Assembly (NCBI GenBank): GCA_016125165.1
Contig: WGMH01000003.1
Coordinates: forward strand, 496,001 to 560,000
Reading direction: 5' to 3'
DNA: 64,000 nucleotides
Origin: Alphaproteobacteria bacterium
Lineage (GTDB): Bacteria; Pseudomonadota; Alphaproteobacteria; Micropepsales; Micropepsaceae
Part shown: piece by piece, positions 1-8,651 of the stretch
How the letters are laid out: each line of letters begins with the position of its first letter
Position numbering within the stretch: the first letter of the stretch is position 1
Position numbers and translations under genes: made by a program
Notes under the pieces: model-generated
Told to the model about the DNA's origin: nothing
The model's database searches: none
The model's input: the letters and a program-made list of their open reading frames with translations, nothing else

Positions 1-2
1 GG

Positions 3-65
3 CCGGAGCTTCATGCGCAGATCCTTAACCGGGTGCAGCATATCAAGCTTCCACGAGGGCAATGA
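3..65 (+). CDS. 3' end of an upstream gene (partial)
   Basis: An open frame runs in from the left edge and stops with TGA at 63-65. The stop overlaps the ATG of the DUF4170 gene by four bases (ATGA), the same coupling used repeatedly in this operon. Only about 20 residues are visible, ending HIKLPRGQ. In related alphaproteobacteria the gene before DUF4170/waaA is often a CysQ/inositol-monophosphatase-type phosphatase, and the short tail would be compatible with that. The identity is an inference from gene order only. Confidence 0.4.
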   Translation, partial: PELHAQILNRVQHIKLPRGQ

Positions 66-310
66 CCATGGCCGAACACGAATCCAAACAGCTTCTGCAT
101 CTGGTCTTCGGCGGCGAACTGAACTCGACCGAGACGGTGGAGTTCAAGGATCTGAAGGCGCTGGACATCGTGGGTATCTACCCAAACTACAAGGCCGCCT
201 TCGACGCCTGGAAATCCAAGGCGCAGGCCACCGTGGACAACGCACAGATGCGCTATTTCGTGGTCCACATGCACCGGCTGATGGAGCCCCACCCCGAAGA
301 CGGGGATTGA
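62..310 (+). CDS. DUF4170 domain-containing protein
   Basis: Small acidic 82-residue protein with the pattern typical of DUF4170: a QLLHLVFGGEL start, a central DIVGIYPNY segment, then AFDAWKSKAQATVDNA and a C-terminal YFVVHMHRL. The ATG at 62 overlaps the stop of the upstream frame; an in-frame ATG at 68 is the alternative start. The family is confined mainly to alphaproteobacteria, is about this length, and sits next to Kdo transferase/lpxK genes as here. Its molecular function is unknown. No signal peptide or membrane segment is visible, so it is probably cytosolic. Confidence 0.85.
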   Translation: MTMAEHESKQLLHLVFGGELNSTETVEFKDLKALDIVGIYPNYKAAFDAWKSKAQATVDNAQMRYFVVHMHRLMEPHPEDGD

Positions 311-348
311 GGCTTCGCCCCGCCCTGCCCGCGTGCTAGAGGCTGGCC

Positions 349-2163
349 ATGAAAGCACCGACCGCCACCAGGAACAGGACCGGAGACTGGTCCATCGTCC
401 GCCGCCTGTTCCGCGACTACATCAGGGGCCAATGGCCAATATTGGCCGTAGCGGTCCTCTGCATGGTCGTGACGTCGGCCCTGACCGGGGCGCTCGCGTG
501 GGTGCTCGACCCCCTGATCCATTTCGTCTTCATCGAGAAGAACGCCCGGATGCTTCTGATCCTCCCGCCCTGTGTGGCAGGGCTGATCGGGGTTCGCGCT
601 TTCACGCAGTTCGGACAGGACGCGATCCTCAACAGCATGTCGGAACGCATCATCGCGGCAACGCAGCGCGACATGTTCAAGAGCCAGATCCGCCTCGATA
701 TCGGCGCCCTGAACAGCGTGCACTCCGGCGAGCTGATCGCGAAGTTCCTCTATGACACCACGCTGCTGCGCACGGCGCTGACGCGCGGCGTGGCAGGGTT
801 CGGCAAAGAGCTTGTGACGCTGATCGCGCTGGCTGGCGTCATGATCTATCAGGATTGGCAATTGGCGGCGATCTCGGTGCTGCTGCTGCCGCCGGTTGCC
901 TGGGTAACGGGCAATCTGGGTCGCTCGCTGCGCAAATTCTCCACGCGCGGCATGGAGGAGACCGGCGTTCTCTCCAAATCCCTCTCCGAGGCATTGAGCG
1001 GGCGGCGCATCATCAAGGCCTATAATCTTGAAGATCACGCTGCAAAACTCGCCGATGGCCGCATCTCCGAACGCTTGCGCTATCTGCTGCGTGCAGTGCG
1101 GGCACGCGCGGCGGCCGTGCCATCCACCGATTTCATTGGCGGCGTGGCAGCCGCGCTGACATTCGCGTTCGCAGGCTATCAAAGCCTGCACGGGCAGCTG
1201 GAGATCAACAAATTCACATCGTTCATTGCGGCGATGCTGCTGGCGCAGCAGCCGGTGCGTACCCTCAGCCAGCTCTGGACGATCTCGTCGGAAGGGCTTT
1301 CCGCTGCCAATCGCATTTTCGCGGTGATCGACGCCAAGCCAGCTATTGAAGACAAACCCGGCGCCAGGCCCCTGACGTCAGCGGGCGCTCATGTTCACGG
1401 CGCGGTGACGTTTGAAAACGTATCATTCGCCTATGCCTCCGGTGCGGACTCGCCGGCGATCAACGATGTGACCATCGAGATACCAGCGGGAAAGCAGGTG
1501 GCACTGGTGGGACCATCGGGCGCCGGCAAGACAACGATCTTCAATCTTCTGTTGCGGTTTTACGAGCAGAAGAGCGGCACGATCACCATTGATGGGACCG
1601 ATACGCGCGATGTAACGCTGCAGTCGCTGCGCGACAGTATCGCGCTCGTAACCCAGGATCCCTTCCTGTTCGACGAAACCGTTGCGGAAAACATCGCGCT
1701 GGGCCGCCCCGGCGCGAGCCGCGAAGATATCGAAGTGGCGGCGCGCGCTGCGGCGGCGCATGATTTCATAACCGCGCTGCCGCTCGGCTACGATTCGGGC
1801 GTGGGTGAAGCGGGATCGAAACTCTCCGGCGGACAACGCCAGCGCATCGCTATTGCACGCGCCATGCTGCGCAACGCGCCAATCCTGTTGCTCGACGAAG
1901 CGACTTCGGCACTCGACACAGAGAGCGAGCGGCAGGTGCAGGAAGCGCTTGCCCGGCTGATGCGAGGGCGCACGACGATCGTGATCGCGCATCGCCTGAG
2001 CACTGTGCTGAATGCCGACCGGATCTATGTGATGGATCGCGGACGCGTGGTGGAAGCGGGGACGCATGGCGAGCTGCTGGCAAAGGGCGGGCTTTATGCG
2101 CGCCTCTATCAGCACGATCTGGTGGATGAGGACCCGCCGTCATTGGAATCGGCGACGCCATGA
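349..2163 (+). CDS. msbA: ABC transporter, MsbA-like lipid A exporter (fused permease/ATPase)
   Basis: 604-residue half-transporter. The N-terminal part (about 1-320) is an ABC type-1 membrane domain with several hydrophobic segments. The C-terminal nucleotide-binding domain has Walker A GPSGAGKTT near residue 388, Q-loop VTQDPFLF, signature LSGGQ near 492, Walker B ILLLDEATSALD near 512 and an H-loop IAHRLST. MsbA-type exporters flip core-lipid A across the inner membrane. The function is inferred from family and from the operon, because waaA, lpxK and an LpxL-like gene follow immediately and waaA begins inside its stop codon (ATGA, 2160-2163). Another lipid exporter of the same family cannot be excluded from sequence alone. 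Confidence 0.88.
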   Translation: MKAPTATRNRTGDWSIVRRLFRDYIRGQWPILAVAVLCMVVTSALTGALAWVLDPLIHFVFIEKNARMLLILPPCVAGLIGVRAFTQFGQDAILNSMSERIIAATQRDMFKSQIRLDIGALNSVHSGELIAKFLYDTTLLRTALTRGVAGFGKELVTLIALAGVMIYQDWQLAAISVLLLPPVAWVTGNLGRSLRKFSTRGMEETGVLSKSLSEALSGRRIIKAYNLEDHAAKLADGRISERLRYLLRAVRARAAAVPSTDFIGGVAAALTFAFAGYQSLHGQLEINKFTSFIAAMLLAQQPVRTLSQLWTISSEGLSAANRIFAVIDAKPAIEDKPGARPLTSAGAHVHGAVTFENVSFAYASGADSPAINDVTIEIPAGKQVALVGPSGAGKTTIFNLLLRFYEQKSGTITIDGTDTRDVTLQSLRDSIALVTQDPFLFDETVAENIALGRPGASREDIEVAARAAAAHDFITALPLGYDSGVGEAGSKLSGGQRQRIAIARAMLRNAPILLLDEATSALDTESERQVQEALARLMRGRTTIVIAHRLSTVLNADRIYVMDRGRVVEAGTHGELLAKGGLYARLYQHDLVDEDPPSLESATP

Positions 2164-3449
2164 CCGCCGCAGCCCCTGCGCCGCTTGGCCTTCTGGCCTA
2201 TCGCGCCGCAACGGCTGCGCTTGCTCCTGTTGTGCCCCTGTTGCTGCGTCGGCGGCTGGCACGTGGAAAAGAGGACGGCACGCGGCTGGGCGAGCGGCTG
2301 GGCCATGCGTCTCTGGCACGACCCGCTGGACAGCTTGTGTGGATTCACGGCGCAAGCGTCGGCGAATGCATGTCGGTGCTGCCGCTGATTTCAAAACTGC
2401 TCGAAACCAGTCAACGGCATGTACTGGTAACAAGCGGAACACTCACCTCCGCGCAGATGATGGCGCAACGCCTGCCGGCAGGCGCGTTGCATCAGTTTGT
2501 GCCGCTGGACGTGCCAGCAGCGATCCGTAGATTTCTCGAACACTGGAAGCCGGATGCGGCATTGTTCGTGGATTCGGAAATCTGGCCGAACATTCTCAGC
2601 CAGACCCACGCACGCAGTATCCCGATCGCACTTGTGAATGGACGCATGTCCGAACGCGCTTTCACAGGTTGGCGCCGTGCGCGCGGCATGGCGCGGGCGA
2701 TACTTTCGCTTTACGACACATGTCTGGTTCAGGATGGCGAGAGTGCAGAGCGCCTGACCGCGCTGGGCGCACGCAATGTGGTGGTGGCTGGGAACCTGAA
2801 GGCCGACGCACCGCCGCTACCGGCAGATGCCGAAAAGCTTGCAGCCTTGAAAGCCGCCATTGGCAACAGGCCCGTCCTCCTCGCGGCGCAAACGCATCCC
2901 GGTGAAGACGAGACCGTGCTGCCCGCGCACGATGCGCTGCGCAAAGAATTGCCGGATCTGCTCACCATACTGGTGCCGCGCCATCCCGAACGCGGCACGG
3001 AATTGTCGATGCTGTGCGGAACCCGTGTGCACCTGCGGCGCGCGCACGGACACCTTCCTGCCGCGCAGACGGCAATCTACATCGCCGACACGCTGGGCGA
3101 GCTGGGCATATTCTATCGCCTCGCATCCTTTGCATTTGTGGGTGGAAGCCTGATGCCCCATGGCGGGCACAATCCGCTGGAACCGGCGCGGCTATCGCGC
3201 GGGGTCCTGTTTGGTCCGCATACGTACAATTTCGCCCGCGATTACGAAGCCATTTCCGGGGCGCAGGGGCTGGGGCTGGTTCATTCTGCCGCAGAGATTG
3301 CGCAACATGCCCTGCGTTTGCTTCAATCCACTGCCGACGCCCGGTCGCTGGGCGAAGCGGCCGCTGGTGCTGCCGCGGCCCTGGGGGGCGCTGCCGAAAC
3401 CACCCGGCAGGCCATCGAACGATTGCTGGGAAACAATGCGGTCACCTGA
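2160..3449 (+). CDS. waaA: 3-deoxy-D-manno-octulosonic acid (Kdo) transferase
   Basis: 429-residue GT-B glycosyltransferase of the WaaA/KdtA family, which transfers Kdo from CMP-Kdo to the lipid A precursor. Visible features are an N-terminal hydrophobic anchor, WIHGASVGE near residue 60, DSEIWPN, the LVNGRMSERAF segment, and the C-terminal block FVGGSLMPHGGHNPLEPA typical of the nucleotide-sugar domain. The length fits the family. The start ATG overlaps the ABC gene stop and the end overlaps lpxK by 14 bases, so the genes are translationally coupled. It acts on the cytoplasmic face of the inner membrane. Confidence 0.95.
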   Translation: MTAAAPAPLGLLAYRAATAALAPVVPLLLRRRLARGKEDGTRLGERLGHASLARPAGQLVWIHGASVGECMSVLPLISKLLETSQRHVLVTSGTLTSAQMMAQRLPAGALHQFVPLDVPAAIRRFLEHWKPDAALFVDSEIWPNILSQTHARSIPIALVNGRMSERAFTGWRRARGMARAILSLYDTCLVQDGESAERLTALGARNVVVAGNLKADAPPLPADAEKLAALKAAIGNRPVLLAAQTHPGEDETVLPAHDALRKELPDLLTILVPRHPERGTELSMLCGTRVHLRRAHGHLPAAQTAIYIADTLGELGIFYRLASFAFVGGSLMPHGGHNPLEPARLSRGVLFGPHTYNFARDYEAISGAQGLGLVHSAAEIAQHALRLLQSTADARSLGEAAAGAAAALGGAAETTRQAIERLLGNNAVT

Positions 3450-4425
3450 GTTCTGGAAGGGAGAGGACTATACCGCGCGCCTTGCGGTGGCAGCGTTGCG
3501 TCCGCTCGGCTGGGCCTATGGCGCGACAGTGGAATGGAAGCGACGGCACATCATTTCCTATCGCCCCAAGGCAAAAGTGATCTGCATCGGCAATCTGAGC
3601 GCTGGTGGCACTGGCAAAACGCCAATTGCCATCGCCGTCGCCCGCGCGTTGATCGCACGCGGTCTGAGCACAACCATCCTCTCGCGTGGCTATGGCGGAC
3701 GGATGCGCGGTCCGGCCTATATCGATCCAGCGCATGACAGTGCTGCGGAGACGGGCGACGAGCCGCTGCTTCTGGCCGCCGCGGCACCGGTGATTGTGGC
3801 ACGCGATCGCAAGGAAGGCGCGGAGCTTGCGGATCAGCGCGGCACAGATGTTATCGTGATGGATGACGGACACCAGAACTTCGCCATCGAGAAGGATCTC
3901 TCGCTCGTGGTGGTGGACGCCACGGTGGGCTTCGGCAATGGCAACATCCTGCCCGCTGGGCCGCTGCGGGAGTCCGTCGAACAGGGCCTGTCACGCGCCA
4001 GCGCCGTTGTGCTGGTTGGACCGGGTCAGGTGGAGCTTCCGGGCTTCAGCGGGCCGGTACTGCGTGCGCAACTGACGCCCGTCGATGTGTTCAATCTGCG
4101 TGGCGCGCGCGTTGTGGCGTTCGCTGGCATCGGACGGCCCGTGAAGTTCTTCGAGACACTCAAGACGCTCGGCGCTGCCATCGCCTTCTCCAAAGAGTAT
4201 GCCGATCATCATGCTTACACCGCATCGGAGATCGCGCGGCTGAAGGCCAAAGCACGCAGCGAAGGCGCCATCCTGATTACGACCGAGAAAGACTATGTGC
4301 GATTGACGCCAACCGAACGCGAGGGCGTTCGCTTTCTGCCCGTGCGCGCGGCATTCGATGAGCCGGGCAAACTTGCCGCTCTTCTCGATACGGTCGCGCC
4401 CAAGCTGTTGGCTGCGAGCGCATGA
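3436..4425 (+). CDS. lpxK: tetraacyldisaccharide 4'-kinase
   Basis: 329-residue lipid A 4'-kinase, which phosphorylates the 4' position of the tetraacyl disaccharide. The P-loop GNLSAGGTGKTP spans about residues 52-63 and is followed by the family motif LSRGYGGR and by the metal/substrate segment VMDDGHQN. I chose the ATG at 3436, inside the last codons of waaA, because the open frame further upstream only shadows waaA and the resulting length matches LpxK. The stop overlaps the next start (ATGA, 4422-4425). It belongs with waaA, the exporter and the acyltransferase in one lipid A transcription unit. Confidence 0.95.
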   Translation: MRSPEFWKGEDYTARLAVAALRPLGWAYGATVEWKRRHIISYRPKAKVICIGNLSAGGTGKTPIAIAVARALIARGLSTTILSRGYGGRMRGPAYIDPAHDSAAETGDEPLLLAAAAPVIVARDRKEGAELADQRGTDVIVMDDGHQNFAIEKDLSLVVVDATVGFGNGNILPAGPLRESVEQGLSRASAVVLVGPGQVELPGFSGPVLRAQLTPVDVFNLRGARVVAFAGIGRPVKFFETLKTLGAAIAFSKEYADHHAYTASEIARLKAKARSEGAILITTEKDYVRLTPTEREGVRFLPVRAAFDEPGKLAALLDTVAPKLLAASA

Positions 4426-5420
4426 ACCCGCTGAGCTTCGGTCGCAGGGTGCAATACGCACTGGAATCCGCCGTGTTCTTCCTGTTCATCGGCTTCTTCC
4501 GGATATTCGGCGTCGATACGGCATCGGCGATCGGCGGCTTCATCGGACGCGAAATCCTCTATCGCCTGCCGCTGAGCCGGCGCGCACGCAGCAACATCGC
4601 CCTCGCATTTCCCGACAAGAGCGCGGAAGAGGTAGACGCGATCCTGCGCGGCATGTGGGACAATCTGGGCCGAACCGCCGGCGAATACGGACATCTGAGC
4701 GCCTTCCGGATCGCAGGCAAGGATGCGCGCATCACCGGAAACTTCGACCGCATCGAAAAGGTTCTGGCCGCGCAGAATGGCAAGGGCATTCTGATCATCT
4801 CCGGCCACTTCGCGAACTGGGAGCTGATGCCGTTCGCCGCCGCGCAATATGGCATTGAAGGCGGCGTGGTCTATCGGCCGGTAAACAATCCCACCGTGGA
4901 TCGCTGGATGGTGAATGCCCGCATCGTCAACGGCCTGAAAGACCAGATCGCGAAGGGGCCCCAAGGCACGCGGCGCATCTTCACGCTGCTGCGCAGTGGC
5001 AAGGCCGTGCTGCTGCTGGCCGACCAGAAGACCAATGAAGGCTTGCCAGTGCCCTTCTTCGGGCGCGATGCGATGACAACGCCCGCGCCCGCGACGCTGG
5101 CGCTGAAGCTGGGCGCGACGATTCTTCCGGTACGCAACGAGCGGATCGGCGGCGCGCATTTCCGGCTGCAGGTGCATGATCCGATCGACTTCACGCCAAC
5201 CGGCGACCAGGACGAAGACGTTTACCGGCTTACGCAAAAAATCAACGATGCACTGGAAGCGATGGTGCGGGCCAATCCATCACAATGGCTTTGGCTGCAC
5301 CGCCGCTGGCCCAAACCCGGTGATAAACCCCGAAGCCGCAGAGGCCGCGAGGCGGCGGCGCGTCAGAGCCTTTCCGGCGCCGGCGCTGCAGTTGACCGCG
5401 ACGGATCGAGCCGCACCTGA
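4422..5420 (+). CDS. LpxL/HtrB-like lipid A lauroyl acyltransferase
   Basis: 332-residue lysophospholipid acyltransferase of the LpxL/LpxM family, which adds secondary acyl chains to lipid A. It has an N-terminal hydrophobic stretch (VFFLFIGFFRIFG), the catalytic HX4E block in GHFANWE near residue 125, the RGP-like segment KGPQGTRRIF, and LLADQKTNEG followed by PFFG. The start is coupled to the lpxK stop. The last ~35 residues are an Arg/Gly/Ala-rich tail beyond the usual domain, encoded where the gene overlaps the convergent M23 peptidase gene by 58 bases. The exact acyl specificity (LpxL, LpxM or LpxXL-type) cannot be told. Confidence 0.88.
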   Translation: MNPLSFGRRVQYALESAVFFLFIGFFRIFGVDTASAIGGFIGREILYRLPLSRRARSNIALAFPDKSAEEVDAILRGMWDNLGRTAGEYGHLSAFRIAGKDARITGNFDRIEKVLAAQNGKGILIISGHFANWELMPFAAAQYGIEGGVVYRPVNNPTVDRWMVNARIVNGLKDQIAKGPQGTRRIFTLLRSGKAVLLLADQKTNEGLPVPFFGRDAMTTPAPATLALKLGATILPVRNERIGGAHFRLQVHDPIDFTPTGDQDEDVYRLTQKINDALEAMVRANPSQWLWLHRRWPKPGDKPRSRRGREAAARQSLSGAGAAVDRDGSSRT

Positions 5421-6205
5421 AACCAGTTCATGCCCCAATGAAGATGGGGCCCGGTGGCGCGCCCCTTCTTGCCGACAAGACCGATCTGCAATCCCTGCGC
5501 GATCCTGTCGCCCACTTTCACCTGCAACTCGTTCTGATGGCTGTAGCTGGTGAAGACGCCATGGCCATGATCGAGAACGGTGGTGCCGCCGGTGAGATAG
5601 AAATCGGGTTCGGCAAGAACGACAACACCATCGGCGGGGGCAATGATGGGCGTGCCTTCGGGCGCGGCGATATCGACGGCGAAGTGCGGCGACTTGGGAT
5701 CGCCATTGAGGATGCGCTGACTGCCGAAGACGCCGGACATAATACCCTTCGCGGGCCAGAGAAACGGTTCAGCGAACCCGATTCCATCGCTATCGGCCTT
5801 GCGAACCGCAGCGACCATAGCGTTCTCGCGCTGGATGCGCTTCACGATCTCTTCGGGCGGCGAGACATATTTCTCCGGCAGGCCATCGATGCGCTGGATG
5901 TCGTAGGTACGGACGACAGGCGCGATATCGGCGCGCTGCGTTTCGCCATCGGCGAATTTCAGAACGAGGCGTGCGGGATCGGTCTGCTTGTATTCCAGAC
6001 CGAAGGCGAACGCGCCGCGCGACGATACGGACAACAATTTGCCATCGAGCTTCACCGAGGAGAGGCCATCGGCCTTGCCGATGACCAGACTGCCCTGCTC
6101 CTTCGAACCGAGCAGCGTGTAACGCGGCGGTACGGACGCACGGACGCCAAGCGGAGCGATGGCGAACGCAGCGCCCGTGACCAGAAACGAACGGCGCGCA
6201 ATCAC
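5363..6205 (-). CDS. M23 family metallopeptidase with Tat-type signal
   Basis: 280-residue exported peptidoglycan hydrolase. The N-terminus IARRSFLVTG followed by a hydrophobic stretch and VRA looks like a twin-arginine signal. The C-terminal lysostaphin-type domain carries the zinc-binding pieces PHFAVDIAAPEGTPI and GPHLHWGMNW (HxH). I chose the GTG start at 6205 because it overlaps the stop of the DUF2093 gene by four bases (GTGA) and places RR at the N-terminus; longer in-frame starts would run through that gene. M23 enzymes cut peptide cross-links in murein, in the periplasm. It is the last gene of the xseA/DUF2093 unit. Confidence 0.9.
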   Translation of the reverse strand: MIARRSFLVTGAAFAIAPLGVRASVPPRYTLLGSKEQGSLVIGKADGLSSVKLDGKLLSVSSRGAFAFGLEYKQTDPARLVLKFADGETQRADIAPVVRTYDIQRIDGLPEKYVSPPEEIVKRIQRENAMVAAVRKADSDGIGFAEPFLWPAKGIMSGVFGSQRILNGDPKSPHFAVDIAAPEGTPIIAPADGVVVLAEPDFYLTGGTTVLDHGHGVFTSYSHQNELQVKVGDRIAQGLQIGLVGKKGRATGPHLHWGMNWFQVRLDPSRSTAAPAPERL

Positions 6206-6429
6206 GACGGCGTTTTTCCAGCTTCCTGAAAGCGCTTCAGCGCAACATCGGGGCTCGCATAAGCCTCCTGCAGATCGACGCTCCAATAGCGCAGGGAATC
6301 GATGGGGATCTGCACACCCGTGACGGCGCAGAGCACGAAGGAGCCCGGTTTCACGACATGAAACTCGCCGTCGAGGTACTGCACATCGGCAAGGCCCTGC
6401 GGGCGGAAATCGCGTTCCATCTGGTTCAT
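6202..6429 (-). CDS. DUF2093 domain-containing protein
   Basis: 75-residue protein with the DUF2093 hallmark: VVKPGSFVLCAVTG followed by IPIDSLRYWSVDLQEAY. The family is small, restricted mostly to alphaproteobacteria and uncharacterised. The single Cys beside the Pro-Gly turn and the conserved RYWSV block are the recognisable elements. It lies between xseA and the M23 peptidase, 30 bases downstream of xseA and overlapping the peptidase start by four bases, so it is probably cotranscribed with both. No signal peptide or membrane segment is seen. Confidence 0.88.
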   Translation of the reverse strand: MNQMERDFRPQGLADVQYLDGEFHVVKPGSFVLCAVTGVQIPIDSLRYWSVDLQEAYASPDVALKRFQEAGKTPS

Positions 6430-6459
6430 GAGGTCAATCTACTCGTTATGGGCGCGGCG

Positions 6460-7881
6460 TCAAAACAGATCGCCCTGATTGCCGGTTCTGGATGGTTTAC
6501 GTGGCGAAGACGGCGATTTCGGGGCCGGTGTGCCGGTTGCCTCAGCCGCAACATTGCCATCCGCAAACGTTATCGTGAGTGCCTCGCCGGGTTTCACCGC
6601 GCCCGCGCGGCGGCGAATGGAACCATCCTCGCCGCGCACCAGCGCAAAACCGCGCTCCAGCACCGATTTGTAGCTGATGCTTTCGAGCACGCGGGCGAGC
6701 CCTTCCAGATGCTGGCGCGCGCGGGCAAGGCTGGCGCGGTGGCTGCGATCCATGCGCGCGGTGAGAACGGATGTACGCTCGCGGCCGCGCGAGACGCGAT
6801 CCTGCAGCATTTTGGGACGGAGCAGCGCAGCCACCTCGCCGAAGGCGCGGCGATGCGCGGAGAGATTGTGGCGGAGCGCAGACGACAATTTCTCGGACGC
6901 CACATCGAACCGCTGGCGCGGCAGCGCGAAGAGCTGATCGGCACGCGGCAACGCGCGGGCGAGCGATTGCAGCGCCTGGCGCTTCTGCGTCATGCCGCGC
7001 GAGAATCCGCGCTCCAGCCTTTGTTCGAAGCCGAGCGTCTGCTGCAACAGATCGGTGCGTACCGGCACAGCGATTTCGGCGGCGGCGGTGGGTGTGGGCG
7101 CGCGCTTATCGGATGCAAAGTCGACAAGGGTGGTGTCGGTTTCGTGACCCACGGCGGAGATGACCGGGATAGAGCAATCAGCCACCGCGCGCACCACGAT
7201 TTCTTCGTTGAAGGCCATGAGGTCTTCAATGGAGCCGCCGCCGCGCGCGACGATGATCACATCCGGTCTTGGTATTGCGCCGCCCGCAGGCAGCGCATCG
7301 AAGCCCTGAATGGCAGCGGCGACTTCGGCGGCGGCGCGATCGCCCTGCACCGCCACGGGCCACAGGATCACGCGGCGCGGGAAGCGCTCGGATAGCCGGT
7401 GCATGATATCTCGGATCACAGCACCCGTGGGCGATGTGATGACACCGATCACGTTCGGCAGGAACGGCAGCGGCTTCTTGCGGTCTTCAGCAAAGAGACC
7501 TTCGGCGGCGAGCTTTTTCTTGCGCTGCTCCAGCATCGCCATCAGCGCGCCGAGGCCGGCAAGCTCCACCTGCTCGACGATGAGCTGATAGCGCGAGGAG
7601 CCCGGATAGGTGGTGATCCTGCCGGTGCAGATGACCTCAAGGCCGGGTTCGAGCTTCAGCTTCAGTGCGCGCGCCGTGGGCTTCCAGATGATGGCGTTCA
7701 GAACGGCCTTGTCATCCTTCAGATCGAAATAGACATGGCCGGAGGAAGCGGCCTTCAGCCCGCTCACCTCGCCCCGCACCCGCACGAAGGGAAAGCGGTC
7801 TTCCACGGCGCGCTTCACCGCGGAGGCGATCTCGCTGACGCTGTATTCCGGCAGGTTGGTGGCGGCGGCGGATTCGGACAT
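6460..7881 (-). CDS. xseA: exodeoxyribonuclease VII large subunit
   Basis: 473-residue XseA. It has an N-terminal OB-fold (EYSVSEIASAVKRAVED, then FPFVRVRGEVSG and GHVYFDLKD), the catalytic core with GVITSPTGAVIRDIMHRL, an RGGGSIEDLMAFNEE motif and HETDTTLVDFASD, and a long helical C-terminal region for XseB binding. I chose the ATG at 7881 (MSESAAATN) because residues upstream of it do not belong to the family. With XseB (encoded at 45454-45711) it degrades single-stranded DNA. It heads the -strand unit with DUF2093 and the M23 peptidase. Confidence 0.95.
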   Translation of the reverse strand: MSESAAATNLPEYSVSEIASAVKRAVEDRFPFVRVRGEVSGLKAASSGHVYFDLKDDKAVLNAIIWKPTARALKLKLEPGLEVICTGRITTYPGSSRYQLIVEQVELAGLGALMAMLEQRKKKLAAEGLFAEDRKKPLPFLPNVIGVITSPTGAVIRDIMHRLSERFPRRVILWPVAVQGDRAAAEVAAAIQGFDALPAGGAIPRPDVIIVARGGGSIEDLMAFNEEIVVRAVADCSIPVISAVGHETDTTLVDFASDKRAPTPTAAAEIAVPVRTDLLQQTLGFEQRLERGFSRGMTQKRQALQSLARALPRADQLFALPRQRFDVASEKLSSALRHNLSAHRRAFGEVAALLRPKMLQDRVSRGRERTSVLTARMDRSHRASLARARQHLEGLARVLESISYKSVLERGFALVRGEDGSIRRRAGAVKPGEALTITFADGNVAAEATGTPAPKSPSSPRKPSRTGNQGDLF

Positions 7882-8158
7882 GACACCTTTTAGCGCTTGG
7901 GGAGGGTTCTTGAAAAACTGCAATTCAACCTGCCGGATTTCCGACAAGCGGCTGAAATAGAAGCGTTTTCAAGAGGCCGCGTTTTCCACGCATCGCCGAC
8001 CCCGATCCCGGCCAAATGGAAAACGGGTCGAATCGATATAGGATTATTTTCCAGCCCTTCAAGCGCGAGCCGCGGACTTTTTTTCACGCGGAGGACGCGG
8101 AGGCGCAGAGTACAGTCACACGACAAAGGGCCGACGAGATTTGTGAAGGAGCACACAG
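7882..8158. other. intergenic region between divergent xseA and GFA gene
   Basis: A 277-base gap. Its left half should carry the xseA promoter on -. Its right half carries the GC-rich repeat copy at 8078-8110 and the GFA ribosome-binding site GAAGGAG about 10 bases before the ATG at 8159. I found no small gene with a convincing start and no strong promoter match. Confidence 0.5.
8078..8110 (+). repeat. GC-rich intergenic repeat, copy 1 (CGCGGAGG type)
   Basis: A T-run is followed by CACGCGGAGGACGCGGAGG and a degenerate third unit. The same short unit (CGCGGAGGC/ACGCGGAG) recurs at 23779-23804 and, inverted, at 23932-23963, always in intergenic DNA near a GFA-family gene. Such ACGCGGAGG repeats resemble dispersed intergenic elements seen in various bacterial genomes; their mechanism is not known to me. 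Confidence 0.6.
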
Positions 8159-8566
8159 ATGAAAGTGGAAGGCGGATGCTATTGCGGGGCCGTGCGCTAT
8201 GTGGCGGAAGGCGATCCGGCCTTCAAGGCGGAATGCCATTGCCGCGAGTGCCAATACATCACCGGCGGCGGGCCCAACTTCTTCATGATGATGCCCGCGG
8301 CGGGCTTCCAATACACCAAAGGCGAAGCCAAGGGCTTCAGGCGCACGGATATCGAGAACCCCGTCACGCGCGAGTTCTGCCCCGATTGCGGCACACATAT
8401 GGTAACGCGGCCCACAGGCATGCCGATGGTGGTGCTGAAAGTGGGGACCATGGACGACCCCAAGGAATTCGGCATGCCGCAGGTGGCGATCTACACCATC
8501 GACAAGCAGCCCTTCCACGTGATTCCCGAAGGCATGACCTGCTTCGAGCGGTTGCCGACGCGGTGA
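8159..8566 (+). CDS. GFA family protein (CENP-V/Gfa fold)
   Basis: 135-residue zinc protein of the glutathione-dependent formaldehyde-activating enzyme-like family. Zinc ligands are visible as GGCYCGAVRY at residues 5-14, ECHCREC around 25-31 and FCPDCGTH near residue 77. It is preceded by a good ribosome-binding site. Family members rarely have a proven reaction; some act on glutathione adducts, so the GST-rich context elsewhere in the window is suggestive only. It stands alone between xseA and purD, places normally adjacent in relatives, beside a repeat copy and the atypical gene at 8652. Confidence 0.88.
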   Translation: MKVEGGCYCGAVRYVAEGDPAFKAECHCRECQYITGGGPNFFMMMPAAGFQYTKGEAKGFRRTDIENPVTREFCPDCGTHMVTRPTGMPMVVLKVGTMDDPKEFGMPQVAIYTIDKQPFHVIPEGMTCFERLPTR

Positions 8567-8651
8567 GACGAAATATGTTTGCCGCAATGTATCGGCGAAC
8601 CTGCTATGCACCTACATTGCCAATGTTGCATGTTTGGAAAATTTCTTTGCT

